From Bacilliculturomica massiliensis (GTDB taxonomy: Bacteria > Bacillota > Clostridia > Peptostreptococcales > Anaerovoracaceae), in contig NZ_LR027603.1 of assembly GCF_900605495.1 (NCBI RefSeq), positions 1,551,997-1,615,996 on the forward strand: a stretch of DNA of 64,000 nt, given 5' to 3'. The translations under genes were made by a program, and so were the position numbers. Under the pieces are notes generated by a model. It saw nothing but the letters and a program-made list of their open reading frames with translations. It had not been told where the DNA came from and ran no database searches. Positions 35,344 to 43,735 of the stretch are shown in pieces (the first letter of the stretch is position 1; every line of letters begins with the position of its first letter).

Positions 35344-36624
35344 CTACACCAACAGCGCAGGAAGCACCGTAGATATCTGCGGCACGAATATGATGACCAG
35401 TACGGCCACCGCAACGATGCTTATGACATACAGCGTATAGGGGAAGGTATCTTCGATCCCCATGTTTTTATCTGTGATGCTGCACCCGGCAATGGTGGAA
35501 AGTCCCACCGGCGGCGTAATGTTGGCCAATGCAAAGTTCATGATCAGCACCATGCCGAAGTGGATCGGATCGATGCCGAAATCCAGCGCGATGGGCATGA
35601 AGATCGGTCCCAGCAGGATGATCAGAGAGGTCACCTCCGTCAGGCACCCCAGAACCAGCAGGATCGCGGACACGATGAGCAGGAACTGGGTCTGCGTATG
35701 CGCGTACTGCATGAAGAAGTCGCTGATCATAGCGGGGATCTTCTCCATAGTCAGGACCCAGCTGAACGCGTTGCAGACGGCGATAACGATCAGGATCGTG
35801 GCCGATGTGACCGCCGTATCGACCATGATAGTCTTGAACCGTTCAAATTTCAGTTCGCCGTAGGCGATGGACAAGATCAGTCCATAGATCACGGCTCCCA
35901 CCGCGGCTTCCGTAGCGGTCATCAGTCCGCTGAAGATGCCTCCCAGGATGATGACCGGAGTCATCAGCGGCAGAAACGCCTCTCCGAAGATCTTCATGAA
36001 TTCCCTGCCGGAGAGCTTTTCTTTGTTGATGGTACCGAAATGATGTCTGTGTGAGATGATGCCTGCGTAAACGCACAGCAGCAGCGTCAGGAGGATGCCG
36101 GGAATGAATCCGGCCACGAACAGCTTTCCGATGGAAATGTTCGTAGTGATCCCCAATACTACCATGGTAATGCTGGGAGGTATAATGAGTCCCAGTACCC
36201 CGGAAGGTCCGATGAGACTGGCGATGAATGCATTGCTGTACTTCTGTTCCTTCATTTCAGGCACCAGTACGGAACCTACCGCAAAGGTAGTGGCCACTGT
36301 GGAACCGGATACCGCGCCGAACAGAGCGCAGGTCGTGACGCCGGTCATGGCCAGACCGCCGGGCAGCCAGCCCACCAGCACGTTTGCCAGACGCATAAGC
36401 CGCTTGGTCAATCCGCCCTCCCCCATGATATTTCCCGCCAGAATGAACAGCGGAAGAGCCAGCAGAGAGAAGGAATTGGCTCCTGCAAACATGCGCTGGA
36501 CCATCATTTCCAGGGAAAAGCCCTTCATGATCATGACGCCGCTGGTGACGGTCCCCATGGTAAACGCGATGGGAAGTCCCATGAACAACAGAGCGAAGAA
36601 GGAAATTAAAATGCCTATGATCAT
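35344..36624 (-). CDS. dctM: TRAP transporter large permease, DctM-type
   Basis: The 12-helix membrane subunit of a sodium-driven TRAP uptake system. The 426-aa chain begins with the typical hydrophobic MIIGILISFFALLFMGLPIAF and contains GAVSGSTVATTFAVGS, PSGVLGLIIPPS and the late NFALANITPPVG motif of the family. It overlaps dctQ by 4 bp. The substrate is set by DctP and context; an amino acid or ureido acid is suspected. Confidence 0.95.
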   Translation of the reverse strand: MIIGILISFFALLFMGLPIAFTMGTVTSGVMIMKGFSLEMMVQRMFAGANSFSLLALPLFILAGNIMGEGGLTKRLMRLANVLVGWLPGGLAMTGVTTCALFGAVSGSTVATTFAVGSVLVPEMKEQKYSNAFIASLIGPSGVLGLIIPPSITMVVLGITTNISIGKLFVAGFIPGILLTLLLCVYAGIISHRHHFGTINKEKLSGREFMKIFGEAFLPLMTPVIILGGIFSGLMTATEAAVGAVIYGLILSIAYGELKFERFKTIMVDTAVTSATILIVIAVCNAFSWVLTMEKIPAMISDFFMQYAHTQTQFLLIVSAILLVLGCLTEVTSLIILLGPIFMPIALDFGIDPIHFGMVLIMNFALANITPPVGLSTIAGCSITDKNMGIEDTFPYTLYVISIVAVAVLVIIFVPQISTVLPALLV

Positions 36625-37100
36625 GCGATCTTTCCTCCTTTCGTCTTCATAAAACGGATCAGGTCAATGATCACGTAAACTACGGACGCCACTCCGCTGA
36701 GCGGCAGCACGCTGTAGACCAGCCCCATAGGCCACTGCAGCGACGAGGAAGTCGTGGCCATGGACAGCGATGACAATTTGATCCCAAAGATCACCAGTAC
36801 TCCAAAGAAGAGGATCATCAGGATATGTATGAACACGCCCAGCACCATTCTGATCTTGTCAGGCGCCATGTTCACAAAGAAGTTGACGGAGAGATGGCTT
36901 TTTCTTTCCAGCGCCAGACTGCAGCCCAGAAAGGTCAGCCAGATCATGAAGAACCGCGCCAGCTCCTCCGCCCAGGGCAGTGAGATGTGCAGCATACGGG
37001 TCCCCACCTGCAGCGCCACGATGACCGTCAGCCCTACCATGGTGATCATACAGCACCACACCAGAACGGTAGTGATACCTTTTGATATTTTTGTTAACAT
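36621..37100 (-). CDS. dctQ: TRAP transporter small permease, DctQ-type
   Basis: A 159-aa four-helix membrane subunit that partners DctM. The family motif SLPWAEELARFFMIWLTFLG is present around residues 38-58. AAGGAG precedes the start and the stop overlaps dctM (ATGA), so translation is coupled. Confidence 0.93.
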   Translation of the reverse strand: MLTKISKGITTVLVWCCMITMVGLTVIVALQVGTRMLHISLPWAEELARFFMIWLTFLGCSLALERKSHLSVNFFVNMAPDKIRMVLGVFIHILMILFFGVLVIFGIKLSSLSMATTSSSLQWPMGLVYSVLPLSGVASVVYVIIDLIRFMKTKGGKIA

Positions 37101-37124
37101 AGTCGAAAGCTCCTTTTCCGCAGT

Positions 37125-38153
37125 TTACTGCCAGCCGGACGCTTCTCTGTAAATGTCCATGAGCTCCTGCCCGAAGACATCCTTTTCCCACTTGTCGTAT
37201 ACCGGCATCATGGCTTTGCGGAACGCTTCCTTATCCACGTCGTCGTTGATGATCATGCCTCTGTCTTCCAGCGTCTTCAGGTTTTCCGACTCGACAGCGT
37301 CGTTGGCCGCTCTCACATCTTTCGAAAGAACAGCGGCTTCATCCAGGATGATCTGCTGATCTTCCGGGCTGATCTTATCCCAAACGTTGTTGCTGACCAC
37401 CATCATGACAGTGTTGTAGAAGTGGCCGCTGAGGGACAGGTATTTCTGTACTTCGTTCAGATTTGCGGAAACGATGGTGGGCAGAGGATTTTCCTGAGCG
37501 TCCACCACGCCCTGCTGAAGCGCTCCGTACAATTCGCTGAACGCCATGATCGTGGGCAGCGCTCCCACCTGCTCGAAAGCGTCTACCCGCAGCTTTGTCT
37601 GTGCCACGCGGATCTTCATTCCCTTCAGGTCTTCCGGCTTTACGATCGGTTTGGTGTTGTTGGTAATGTGACGATAGCCCCATTCCACGTAGCCGATCTC
37701 TTTCATTCCTTTATCGCTCATAATATTCGCCAGATATTCTCCGAACGCACCGTCGTAAGCGGCGCGGGCATGGTCGATATCTTTCCACATATAGGGCAGG
37801 TCCTCGATGGCCATTTTCATGTCGAGCGATTGCATGGAACCGCACATGATAGCGCCCGCTTCCAGCGATCCGATCTGGATCTGCTCCAGCATCTCCGTCT
37901 CTGAACCCAGCTGGCTGTTGGGAAATACCTCGATGGTGACTCTTCCCTCGGTCTTTTCTCCGATGGTATCCGCAAATTCCGCGATGAGATCGCAGGCAGG
38001 CGTTCCCTCGGCCAGAGCGTGACCCATTCTGATCGCTACGGTCTCGCCGCCGCCTCCGCCGCTTCCTCCACTGTTTCCGTCTCCGCCTCCGCAGGCTGAC
38101 AGGCCGACCACCAGCGTCAATCCGACGATCAGTGCGATTATCCTCTTTTTCAT
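37125..38153 (-). CDS. dctP: TRAP transporter solute-binding protein, DctP-type lipoprotein
   Basis: A 342-aa extracellular binding protein with lipobox LSAC, then a Gly/Ser linker. Family landmarks are RMGHALAEGTP, FPNSQLGSE, DLPYMWKD, the substrate-carboxylate-binding arginine in LKGMKIRVAQT, and GALQQGVVDAQENP. It feeds DctQM. The ligand is unknown; co-occurrence with ornithine carbamoyltransferase and carbamate kinase argues for citrulline or another N-carbamoyl acid. Confidence 0.93.
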   Translation of the reverse strand: MKKRIIALIVGLTLVVGLSACGGGDGNSGGSGGGGGETVAIRMGHALAEGTPACDLIAEFADTIGEKTEGRVTIEVFPNSQLGSETEMLEQIQIGSLEAGAIMCGSMQSLDMKMAIEDLPYMWKDIDHARAAYDGAFGEYLANIMSDKGMKEIGYVEWGYRHITNNTKPIVKPEDLKGMKIRVAQTKLRVDAFEQVGALPTIMAFSELYGALQQGVVDAQENPLPTIVSANLNEVQKYLSLSGHFYNTVMMVVSNNVWDKISPEDQQIILDEAAVLSKDVRAANDAVESENLKTLEDRGMIINDDVDKEAFRKAMMPVYDKWEKDVFGQELMDIYREASGWQ

Positions 38154-38185
38154 ACCTTCTCCTCCTTTTTCCGCGTCGCCGCGCG

Positions 38186-39175
38186 TTATGCCATGGTAGC
38201 TACGATGACTGCTTTGATGGTGTGCATTCTGTTTTCCGCTTCGTCAAATACCACAGAGTGCTTGCTTCTGAATACTTCGTCCGTTACCTCGCGGATGTCG
38301 TAGCCCGCTTCCTTCTGCGTCTTTGCCATGGTCGTCTCGAAATCGTGGAACGCCGGCAGACAGTGCATGAAGATCACGTCCTTGTTCTCCGTCTTCGCGA
38401 TCATCTCTTCCGTTACCTTGTACGGCGTCAGCAGCTTTACTCTCTCCGGGATCTGCGCTTCTTCTCCCATGGACGCCCATACGTCCGTGTACAGCACGTC
38501 CGCTCCCTTCAGGCAGCTGTCGTCGTGGCACACTTCGATGGTCGCTCCCGTCTCCGCCGCTACCGCTTTCGCTCCTGCCAGTACTTTCTCGTCCACTTTC
38601 AGCGCTTCCGGTCCGTACGCTACGAAGTGCATTCCCATCTTCGCGCATCCGTACATCCAGGCGTAGCTCATGTTGTTTCTGATATCTCCGCAGAATACCA
38701 CCTTTACCTGATTCAGCGGCTTCGACACATGCTCCTCGATGGTCAGCAGGTCCGCCAGGATCTGCGTCGGGTGATCCACGTCCGTCAGGCCGTTCCACAC
38801 CGGTACGCCGGAGAATTTAGCCAGGTCTTCTACCACCTTCTGGTCGAAGCCTCTGTACTCGATCCCGTCATAGAATCTGCCCAGCACTCTCGCCGTATCT
38901 TCCAGCGATTCCTTCTTGCCCATCTGGGAGCTTCCGCTGTCCAGGAACGTTACGCCCGCTCCTTCTTCCATGGCCGCCACTTCAAACGCACATCTGGTTC
39001 TCGTGGATCCCTTTTCAAACAGCAGGACAATGGTCTTTCCTCTCAGCACGTGATTTACGATCCCCGCTCTCTTTTTCGCCTTCAGATCGTGGGCCAGGTC
39101 CAGCATGTAACGGATCTCCGCCGGTGTAAAGTCCATCAGTGTCAAGAAGCTTCTTCCTTTTAGGTTTACTGCCAT
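38186..39175 (-). CDS. arcB: Ornithine carbamoyltransferase, probably catabolic
   Basis: Interconverts citrulline plus phosphate with ornithine plus carbamoyl phosphate. The 329-aa protein has the carbamoyl-phosphate loop KGSTRTRC, the ornithine-side [16 protein letters not shown] and the C-terminal [13 protein letters not shown]. These identify an ornithine enzyme and not an aspartate or putrescine enzyme. It is first in the TRAP-cupin-carbamate kinase unit, so a degradative direction is likely. No arginine deiminase gene is present in the window. The start has GAGAGG nine bases upstream; a longer in-frame extension is rejected. Confidence 0.93.
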   Translation of the reverse strand: MAVNLKGRSFLTLMDFTPAEIRYMLDLAHDLKAKKRAGIVNHVLRGKTIVLLFEKGSTRTRCAFEVAAMEEGAGVTFLDSGSSQMGKKESLEDTARVLGRFYDGIEYRGFDQKVVEDLAKFSGVPVWNGLTDVDHPTQILADLLTIEEHVSKPLNQVKVVFCGDIRNNMSYAWMYGCAKMGMHFVAYGPEALKVDEKVLAGAKAVAAETGATIEVCHDDSCLKGADVLYTDVWASMGEEAQIPERVKLLTPYKVTEEMIAKTENKDVIFMHCLPAFHDFETTMAKTQKEAGYDIREVTDEVFRSKHSVVFDEAENRMHTIKAVIVATMA

Positions 39176-39392
39176 CTTTCCATACCTCTCTTTTCTTTTC
39201 CGCATGAGCTCCCGGATGCGGCGCCCTGCTGCAGGCAGCTCCGGCGGCGGCAGGTTCCCGGTCACTGAAGGTTCCTGTCCGCATCGATCCGCATTCGCCC
39301 CGCGGGCGCGCCTCCGGTACCGCGTCCCCGCGCACGTCATGGCAGCGGCGCAGGTCGCAGTCTGTACTTTTGATCCAAGTATCATGGATTTA

Positions 39393-39421
39393 TTTTTAAT
39401 AATACGCATATTTCGTGCCAA
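39393..39421 (-). promoter_or_regulatory. Probable promoter of arcB operon
   Basis: Minus-strand TTGGCA, 17-bp spacer, TAAAAA, about 215 bp before arcB. No convincing ARG-box pair was seen. Confidence 0.4.
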
Positions 39422-39483
39422 CAGGATTTCCGGGAAAAAACGGTAAAAAACCGATGAATTAGACGAATGATTCGCAAAACTTT

Positions 39484-39533
39484 AAAAAAAAGAAGCAACA
39501 GCTCTTGCACCTCTTGCGCAAAAGCTGTTGCTT
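39484..39533 (-). terminator. Orphan minus-strand terminator upstream of arcB
   Basis: AAGCAACAGCT and its complement, extended by TTGC/GCAA, form a long stem followed on the minus strand by eight T residues. No minus-strand gene ends here; the neighbouring genes diverge. It could end a short leader or small RNA starting between 39534 and 39672. Confidence 0.7.
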
Positions 39534-39613
39534 TCCTTCCGCCTTCCAGCCGGATACCGGACGCGGAACCGGTCCCGGTATCCCCACAGTATACTGTGCA
39601 GACAAACACAAGA

Positions 39614-39667
39614 AACTCCCGCCGCTCATATACTGACTCAGAGTCGTATATTTCAGCAACGGGAGTT
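39614..39667 (+). promoter_or_regulatory. Hairpin masking the ribosome site of the YtaF/MntP-like gene
   Basis: AACTCCCG (39614-39621) is perfectly complementary to CGGGAGTT (39660-39667), which contains the only Shine-Dalgarno GGGAG. Inner stems ATATAC/GTATAT and GACT/AGTC extend the fold. It could be a thermosensor or ligand-controlled switch; it does not resemble the yybP-ykoY manganese riboswitch that I know. Confidence 0.55.
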
Positions 39668-39672
39668 AATTT

Positions 39673-40395
39673 ATGGAATCTATCATATCAGTACACTTGG
39701 TATCCGCGATTTTGTTCGCGCTTTCCGCCAACATGGATAATGTGGCCATCGGCCTGGCTTACGGGATCAGAGGCGTAAACGTCCGTCTCCGCAGCAATCT
39801 GCTCATCGCCTTTATCACCAGCCTTGGCACCCTGGCTTCCATGTCCGCAGGCGCTACCCTTTCGGCCCTTCTTCCGGAAAATGTCACCGGCAATCTGGGC
39901 TGTCTCATTCTGATCGGCATGGGTCTCTGGTTCATCGTCTCATCCCTGCGCAGGAGACTGCGCCCGGCCGGTTCCGCCCAGTCAGCCGGAACCACTGAAG
40001 ATTTGGCCGGCATGGAGGCTGTCATCGACAGCAGCATCACCGTAGCAGAGACAGGAGATATCGACGCCGGATCTGACCGCCCGCCCCTTCTCACCGCCGA
40101 CAGCCAGACGGCCGCGGAGCCAAAGGCGGACAAAAAACTCTACATAAGCCCGAGAGAGACACTGATCCTGGCTCTTGCGCTCATGGTCAACAATCTGGGC
40201 TTCGGCGTAGGCGCCGAGATCGCAGGACTTCCGGTCCTTCTCACCTCCGCCTGCACCCTGGTATGCAGCATGCTGCTGCTCTCCGGCGGCGTTCTGCTGG
40301 GAAAGCACTTCGGAAACACCTTCGTGGGCAGATACACCGATCTGATCTCCGGATTCATCATCGTCGCTCTGGGGATCTACGAGTTTCTCATCTGA
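39673..40395 (+). CDS. MntP/YtaF-like membrane protein
   Basis: A 240-aa integral membrane protein with six predicted helices in two similar halves. Each half carries an acidic-polar helix motif: ALSANMDNVAIGLAYG in the first and ALMVNNLGFGVGAEIAG in the second. This is the signature of MntP manganese exporters and the sporulation-associated YtaF group. A hydrophilic loop of about 60 residues divides the halves. Manganese export is possible but the second half lacks the usual aspartate. Its ribosome site is buried in a hairpin. Confidence 0.8.
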   Translation: MESIISVHLVSAILFALSANMDNVAIGLAYGIRGVNVRLRSNLLIAFITSLGTLASMSAGATLSALLPENVTGNLGCLILIGMGLWFIVSSLRRRLRPAGSAQSAGTTEDLAGMEAVIDSSITVAETGDIDAGSDRPPLLTADSQTAAEPKADKKLYISPRETLILALALMVNNLGFGVGAEIAGLPVLLTSACTLVCSMLLLSGGVLLGKHFGNTFVGRYTDLISGFIIVALGIYEFLI

Positions 40396-40423
40396 GCAAG
40401 CCCCTGTTCCCCCGCCGTATCTG

Positions 40424-41257
40424 CTAGAACCGGATCTTTTTCTCCAGCTCTTCCTCCAGCGTGGGCTGATCCTTCATCAGCGACTCCATGGTCAGTTCCG
40501 GTTCCGTCAAAGGCCCGGACTCAGGCATGGTCTCATTCGAGTCCGCCGCCGGTCTCTCGCTCTCAGCCCGTTCCGCCCCTGACCGCTCAGCTGGGAACGC
40601 CGCCGCTGCCGGTCCGGCCCCAACATTCAGGCTGTCAGCGTCTGTCAACGCCGCCCCGCCGCCAAGGTTCTCCGCGCCTGTCAGGGCCGCCGCCCCATCA
40701 GCGCCGCAGACTTCCCCATGCCCGCAGGCCTCATGCCCGGTATCACGACCGGTCTCATGCCCGGTATCGTTTCCGGCCGCACTTTCCCGCTCTCCGGGCG
40801 TTTCTTTCTGCTCTTCGCTGTCTGTACCGTCGATCTTGATAGCGCCCACCGTGAGCAGGCCTACCACCATCATCCTGCCCAGCGTCTGTACTCCTCTGCA
40901 CACGCGCTTTTTGTCCTTGTCCTTTACGCCCTCCAGGATCTCGCCGCTCTGCTCCGCCACGTTCTTCACGTTGGTGACAACGTTCTCCACCACCCGGCCT
41001 CCGGCGTCTCCCAGTTCTTTCCTTCCCCTGCGGATCTTCCCCGGCTTCTTTTGGACTTTGCCCGCAATGAGATTCGCGGCTCCGCTGGCCGCGCCCCCAA
41101 CGATCTCGCCGGTCAGGATCGTAGAATCCATAATATTCTCGCCCAGTTCGTCGATCACTTTCTTATCCGCCATCTTGCCGATCATGGAAACCGTTCCCCC
41201 AACGATGCTTCCCACGGCGATACCGGCGCACACGCCGGCTTTCTTAATCTTACCCAT
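40424..41257 (-). CDS. Hypothetical protein, glycine-rich with acidic tail
   Basis: A 277-aa protein I do not recognise. The N-terminus (KKAGVCAGIAVGSIVGG) and a second GEIVGGAASGAANLIAG stretch look like glycine-zipper membrane segments. A third hydrophobic patch (MMVVGLLTVGAI) lies near residue 130. The C-terminal half is low-complexity, rich in Ala, Gly, Glu and Ser, with an approximate AALT(G/D)A repeat, and ends in a charged helix. The base composition of the tail allows long open frames on the opposite strand, so the protein's exact extent deserves checking. Confidence 0.55.
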   Translation of the reverse strand: MGKIKKAGVCAGIAVGSIVGGTVSMIGKMADKKVIDELGENIMDSTILTGEIVGGAASGAANLIAGKVQKKPGKIRRGRKELGDAGGRVVENVVTNVKNVAEQSGEILEGVKDKDKKRVCRGVQTLGRMMVVGLLTVGAIKIDGTDSEEQKETPGERESAAGNDTGHETGRDTGHEACGHGEVCGADGAAALTGAENLGGGAALTDADSLNVGAGPAAAAFPAERSGAERAESERPAADSNETMPESGPLTEPELTMESLMKDQPTLEEELEKKIRF

Positions 41258-41515
41258 TCAAATCCCTCTTTATCTGATACCGACCCGTAAAATGCGGCGA
41301 TCCTGCCGCCCCTACTATTTTTTTCATTGTATCACTTTTCATGCGGCTTTGCCACGGAAAATCAGCAACTTTCCTGTCGATCGGAGTCGAACCGCATTTT
41401 CCTTGCAACAATTCCCGCGCTCCTTTATAATTGAAGAAAAAGCGGGGCTCATTCCCGCCGGCCCGGCTGTAAAAAACAGCCCGGGAACAACAGGAAAAGA
41501 AAGGAATCCTCATCC

Positions 41516-42316
41516 ATGGCGGAGCCACTAGTCAGCGTGATCGTTCCCGTCTACAACGCGGGACCCTATCTGGTAAACTGCATCAAAAGCATCCAGGAGC
41601 AGCGTTATAAAAATCTCGAAATCTTTTTAGTCGACGACGACAGCAAGGACGTCAGTCCCCTGATCTGCGATATGTACGCCAGAAACGACAGCCGGATCCG
41701 CGTCATCCGCAAACAGAACAGCGGCGTGTCCGCCACCCGAAATCTGGCCATCGATATGGCCTCCGGCGAATATCTGCAATTTGTGGACAGCGACGACTGG
41801 ATCGATGAAAACGCCACCCGTCTCATGGTGGAACGTGCCCAGGAAACCGGGGCGGATCTGGTCATTTCCCACTACTGCCGGGTCCACGACGAAAAAGTAT
41901 CCGTCCACGGCTTTCTGAGGCAGAGCGGCGTTCTGACGCAGAAAGAACTGGCCCGTCAACTGCTGGATGAACCGGCCAGTTTTTATTACGGCGTCATGTG
42001 GAACAAACTGTACCGGCGCAGCATCATCGACGAACACAGGATCCGCTGCAACGAAGAACTGATGTGGAGCGAAGATTTTCTCTTCAATCTGGAATACATC
42101 CGCTATGCCAAAAGCTTCTGCGCGCTGAAGACGCCTGTCTATTATTATCGGAAAAACGAAAACAGCATCGTCAGCTCTCAGCTGAACCTTGTGAAAGTGG
42201 TGAAGACGAAGGCCAACCTCTTTCCCTATTACAAACAGCTGTACACGGATATCGGCCTGTACGAACAGTATAAGGCGCAGATCTACAAATATCTTGTATC
42301 TATCGCAGAAGCGTAG
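41516..42316 (+). CDS. Family 2 glycosyltransferase
   Basis: A 266-aa GT-A fold enzyme that transfers a sugar from a nucleotide donor. Visible motifs are VSVIVPVYNAGPYL, FLVDDDSKD, the NSGVSATRN loop and the metal-binding VDSDDWID. The base region WSEDFLFNLEY is also typical. No membrane segment; presumably acts at the inner face of the membrane on a surface polymer or glycolipid. It is a lone gene followed by a terminator. Confidence 0.9.
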   Translation: MAEPLVSVIVPVYNAGPYLVNCIKSIQEQRYKNLEIFLVDDDSKDVSPLICDMYARNDSRIRVIRKQNSGVSATRNLAIDMASGEYLQFVDSDDWIDENATRLMVERAQETGADLVISHYCRVHDEKVSVHGFLRQSGVLTQKELARQLLDEPASFYYGVMWNKLYRRSIIDEHRIRCNEELMWSEDFLFNLEYIRYAKSFCALKTPVYYYRKNENSIVSSQLNLVKVVKTKANLFPYYKQLYTDIGLYEQYKAQIYKYLVSIAEA

Positions 42317-42324
42317 AATGAAAA

Positions 42325-42375
42325 AAAGCGGCGCATCCGGAACTGGCTCTTTCCGGTACGCCGCTTTCTCTGTTT
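42325..42375 (+). terminator. Terminator of the glycosyltransferase gene
   Basis: AAAGCGGCG/CGCCGCTTT outside and CCGGAA/TTCCGG inside, followed by CTCTGTTTTC. Confidence 0.8.
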
Positions 42376-42437
42376 TCTAACCTTCGCTGTCTTTCCAGTT
42401 CTGACGATCTCCGTTTTCGCCGTCTAACATGGCGGCG

Positions 42438-43139
42438 TTAAAGGCGCTCTACCTGACAGACCGTCAGCAGGTCTTCTTCTACCGTAAACCGCACTTCAAA
42501 TCCAGCGAATGAAAAGCCGTAGACGCGCCGTGGGTCGCTCTGATACGACGGCCGGGGATCGCAGGCCAGCACGCCTGTCAGCGCCTGACGTTTTTCCTCC
42601 GGGATCATGGAAAGCCAGCGCTCCGGAAACTCCACCTGCAGCCGGCGGGCGCTGACTGCGGCGGAAAATCCGCCCTCCGCCTCCGGATGACAGTCTGCGT
42701 ATGGCACATACGGCTTAATGTCGTAGATAGGCGTCCTGTCCATCAGGTCCGCCCCGGAAACGTACAGGACAGTTCCCAGTTCCGCGTGCTTTGCCACCCG
42801 CTCCAGACGCACTGACGAAAGGCCGATGGGATTGGGCCGAAAAGGCGAACGGGTAGCAAAAACACCCATTCTCGTGTTGCCCCCCAGCCGGGGCGGCCGC
42901 ACAGTAGGCGACCAGTCATCCCTCACAGCTTCGGAAAACTGCCAGATCAGCCATATATGGGAGAATCCCTCGATCCCGCGCAGCGCGTCAGGATTGCGGT
43001 ACTCCGGTTCAAAGACGATCCGGGATTCCAGCGCGCTCACTATGCCGCTCTGCCGGGGTATCCCAAACTTCGTGGGAAAATCGCTGTGGATCCGGGCGAT
43101 GATCTTCATGGAAGTGTTGTCCGCCGCGTCCCGCGCCAT
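42438..43139 (-). CDS. trmO: tRNA (N6-threonylcarbamoyladenosine(37)-N6)-methyltransferase TrmO
   Basis: Methylates t6A37 of certain tRNAs. The 233-aa protein has the TsaA/YaeB beta-barrel signatures: IWLIWQF, PPRLGGNTRMGVFATRSPFRPNPIGLS (in two parts) and DIKPYVPYAD. The start ATG shares bases with the stop of the preceding flavoprotein gene (TGATG); MKIIARIHSDF ten codons in is a plausible alternative start. Confidence 0.92.
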   Translation of the reverse strand: MARDAADNTSMKIIARIHSDFPTKFGIPRQSGIVSALESRIVFEPEYRNPDALRGIEGFSHIWLIWQFSEAVRDDWSPTVRPPRLGGNTRMGVFATRSPFRPNPIGLSSVRLERVAKHAELGTVLYVSGADLMDRTPIYDIKPYVPYADCHPEAEGGFSAAVSARRLQVEFPERWLSMIPEEKRQALTGVLACDPRPSYQSDPRRVYGFSFAGFEVRFTVEEDLLTVCQVERL

Positions 43140-43675
43140 CAGAGAGCCCGTCCCATGTTGTAAGCCTGGGCCGGGAAATCCGACTTTTCAATATCTTCCC
43201 GCGCCCCGCAGCCCGTGGCCGTGATCACGCCGGCGTCCTCCCATTTCAGGTATCTGACGATGGTCCGGTAATGGGCCACGATATCCTTCATCGATTCGTC
43301 GGTGCCGTCGGCGCAGGTAGCCAGCAGGACCGCCTTCTTTCCGCTTCCCATAAGTCTGCTGTTGTTTGCGTAAAAACGGTCGATAACCAGCTTCAGCTGG
43401 GCTGAGATCCCGTAATAATAGAGCGGCGTTGCGAACACCACCAGATCCGACTCCAGCAGATGCGGATTCAGCTTTTCCATGGAATCCTCCTGTACGCATT
43501 TCGCCGTGCCTGCTCCGCAGCGGTCGCAGCCCAGACATGGCTTCACCTGCTCGAACCCGGCATCGAAGCGAAATACATCGTGTCCGGCTTCCTGCGCGCC
43601 GCGGATCAATTCATCGGCCAGAAGCGCCGAAGTACCCTTTCTGTGCGGACTGCTAGTAATGACTGTGATTTTCAT
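43139..43675 (-). CDS. Flavodoxin-fold iron-sulfur flavoprotein / NAD(P)H-dependent FMN reductase
   Basis: A 178-aa flavodoxin-like enzyme. The phosphate loop TSSPHRKGTS binds FMN, a cysteine cluster CLGCDRCGAGTAKC follows at about residues 47-60, and ATPLYYYGISAQLKLVIDRFY is the family core. The Cys cluster suggests an iron-sulfur centre, as in archaeal and clostridial Isf proteins, although spacing differs. Cytosolic redox role; partner unknown. Overlaps trmO by one base. Confidence 0.85.
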   Translation of the reverse strand: MKITVITSSPHRKGTSALLADELIRGAQEAGHDVFRFDAGFEQVKPCLGCDRCGAGTAKCVQEDSMEKLNPHLLESDLVVFATPLYYYGISAQLKLVIDRFYANNSRLMGSGKKAVLLATCADGTDESMKDIVAHYRTIVRYLKWEDAGVITATGCGAREDIEKSDFPAQAYNMGRAL

Positions 43676-43735
43676 GCGTCTCCTCCATTCTGACAGCGGC
43701 GCGTCCCGCCGCCTTATTTCTGTTTTCCTGCTCTA

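Noticed and set aside
39305-39330. GGTACCGCG resembling a T-box antiterminator motif
   Set aside because: The preceding AGGGTG part is missing and no specifier stem or downstream terminator in the right order exists.
39531-39672. yybP-ykoY manganese riboswitch before the MntP-like gene
   Set aside because: The conserved loop sequences are not present; only a simple ribosome-site hairpin is visible.
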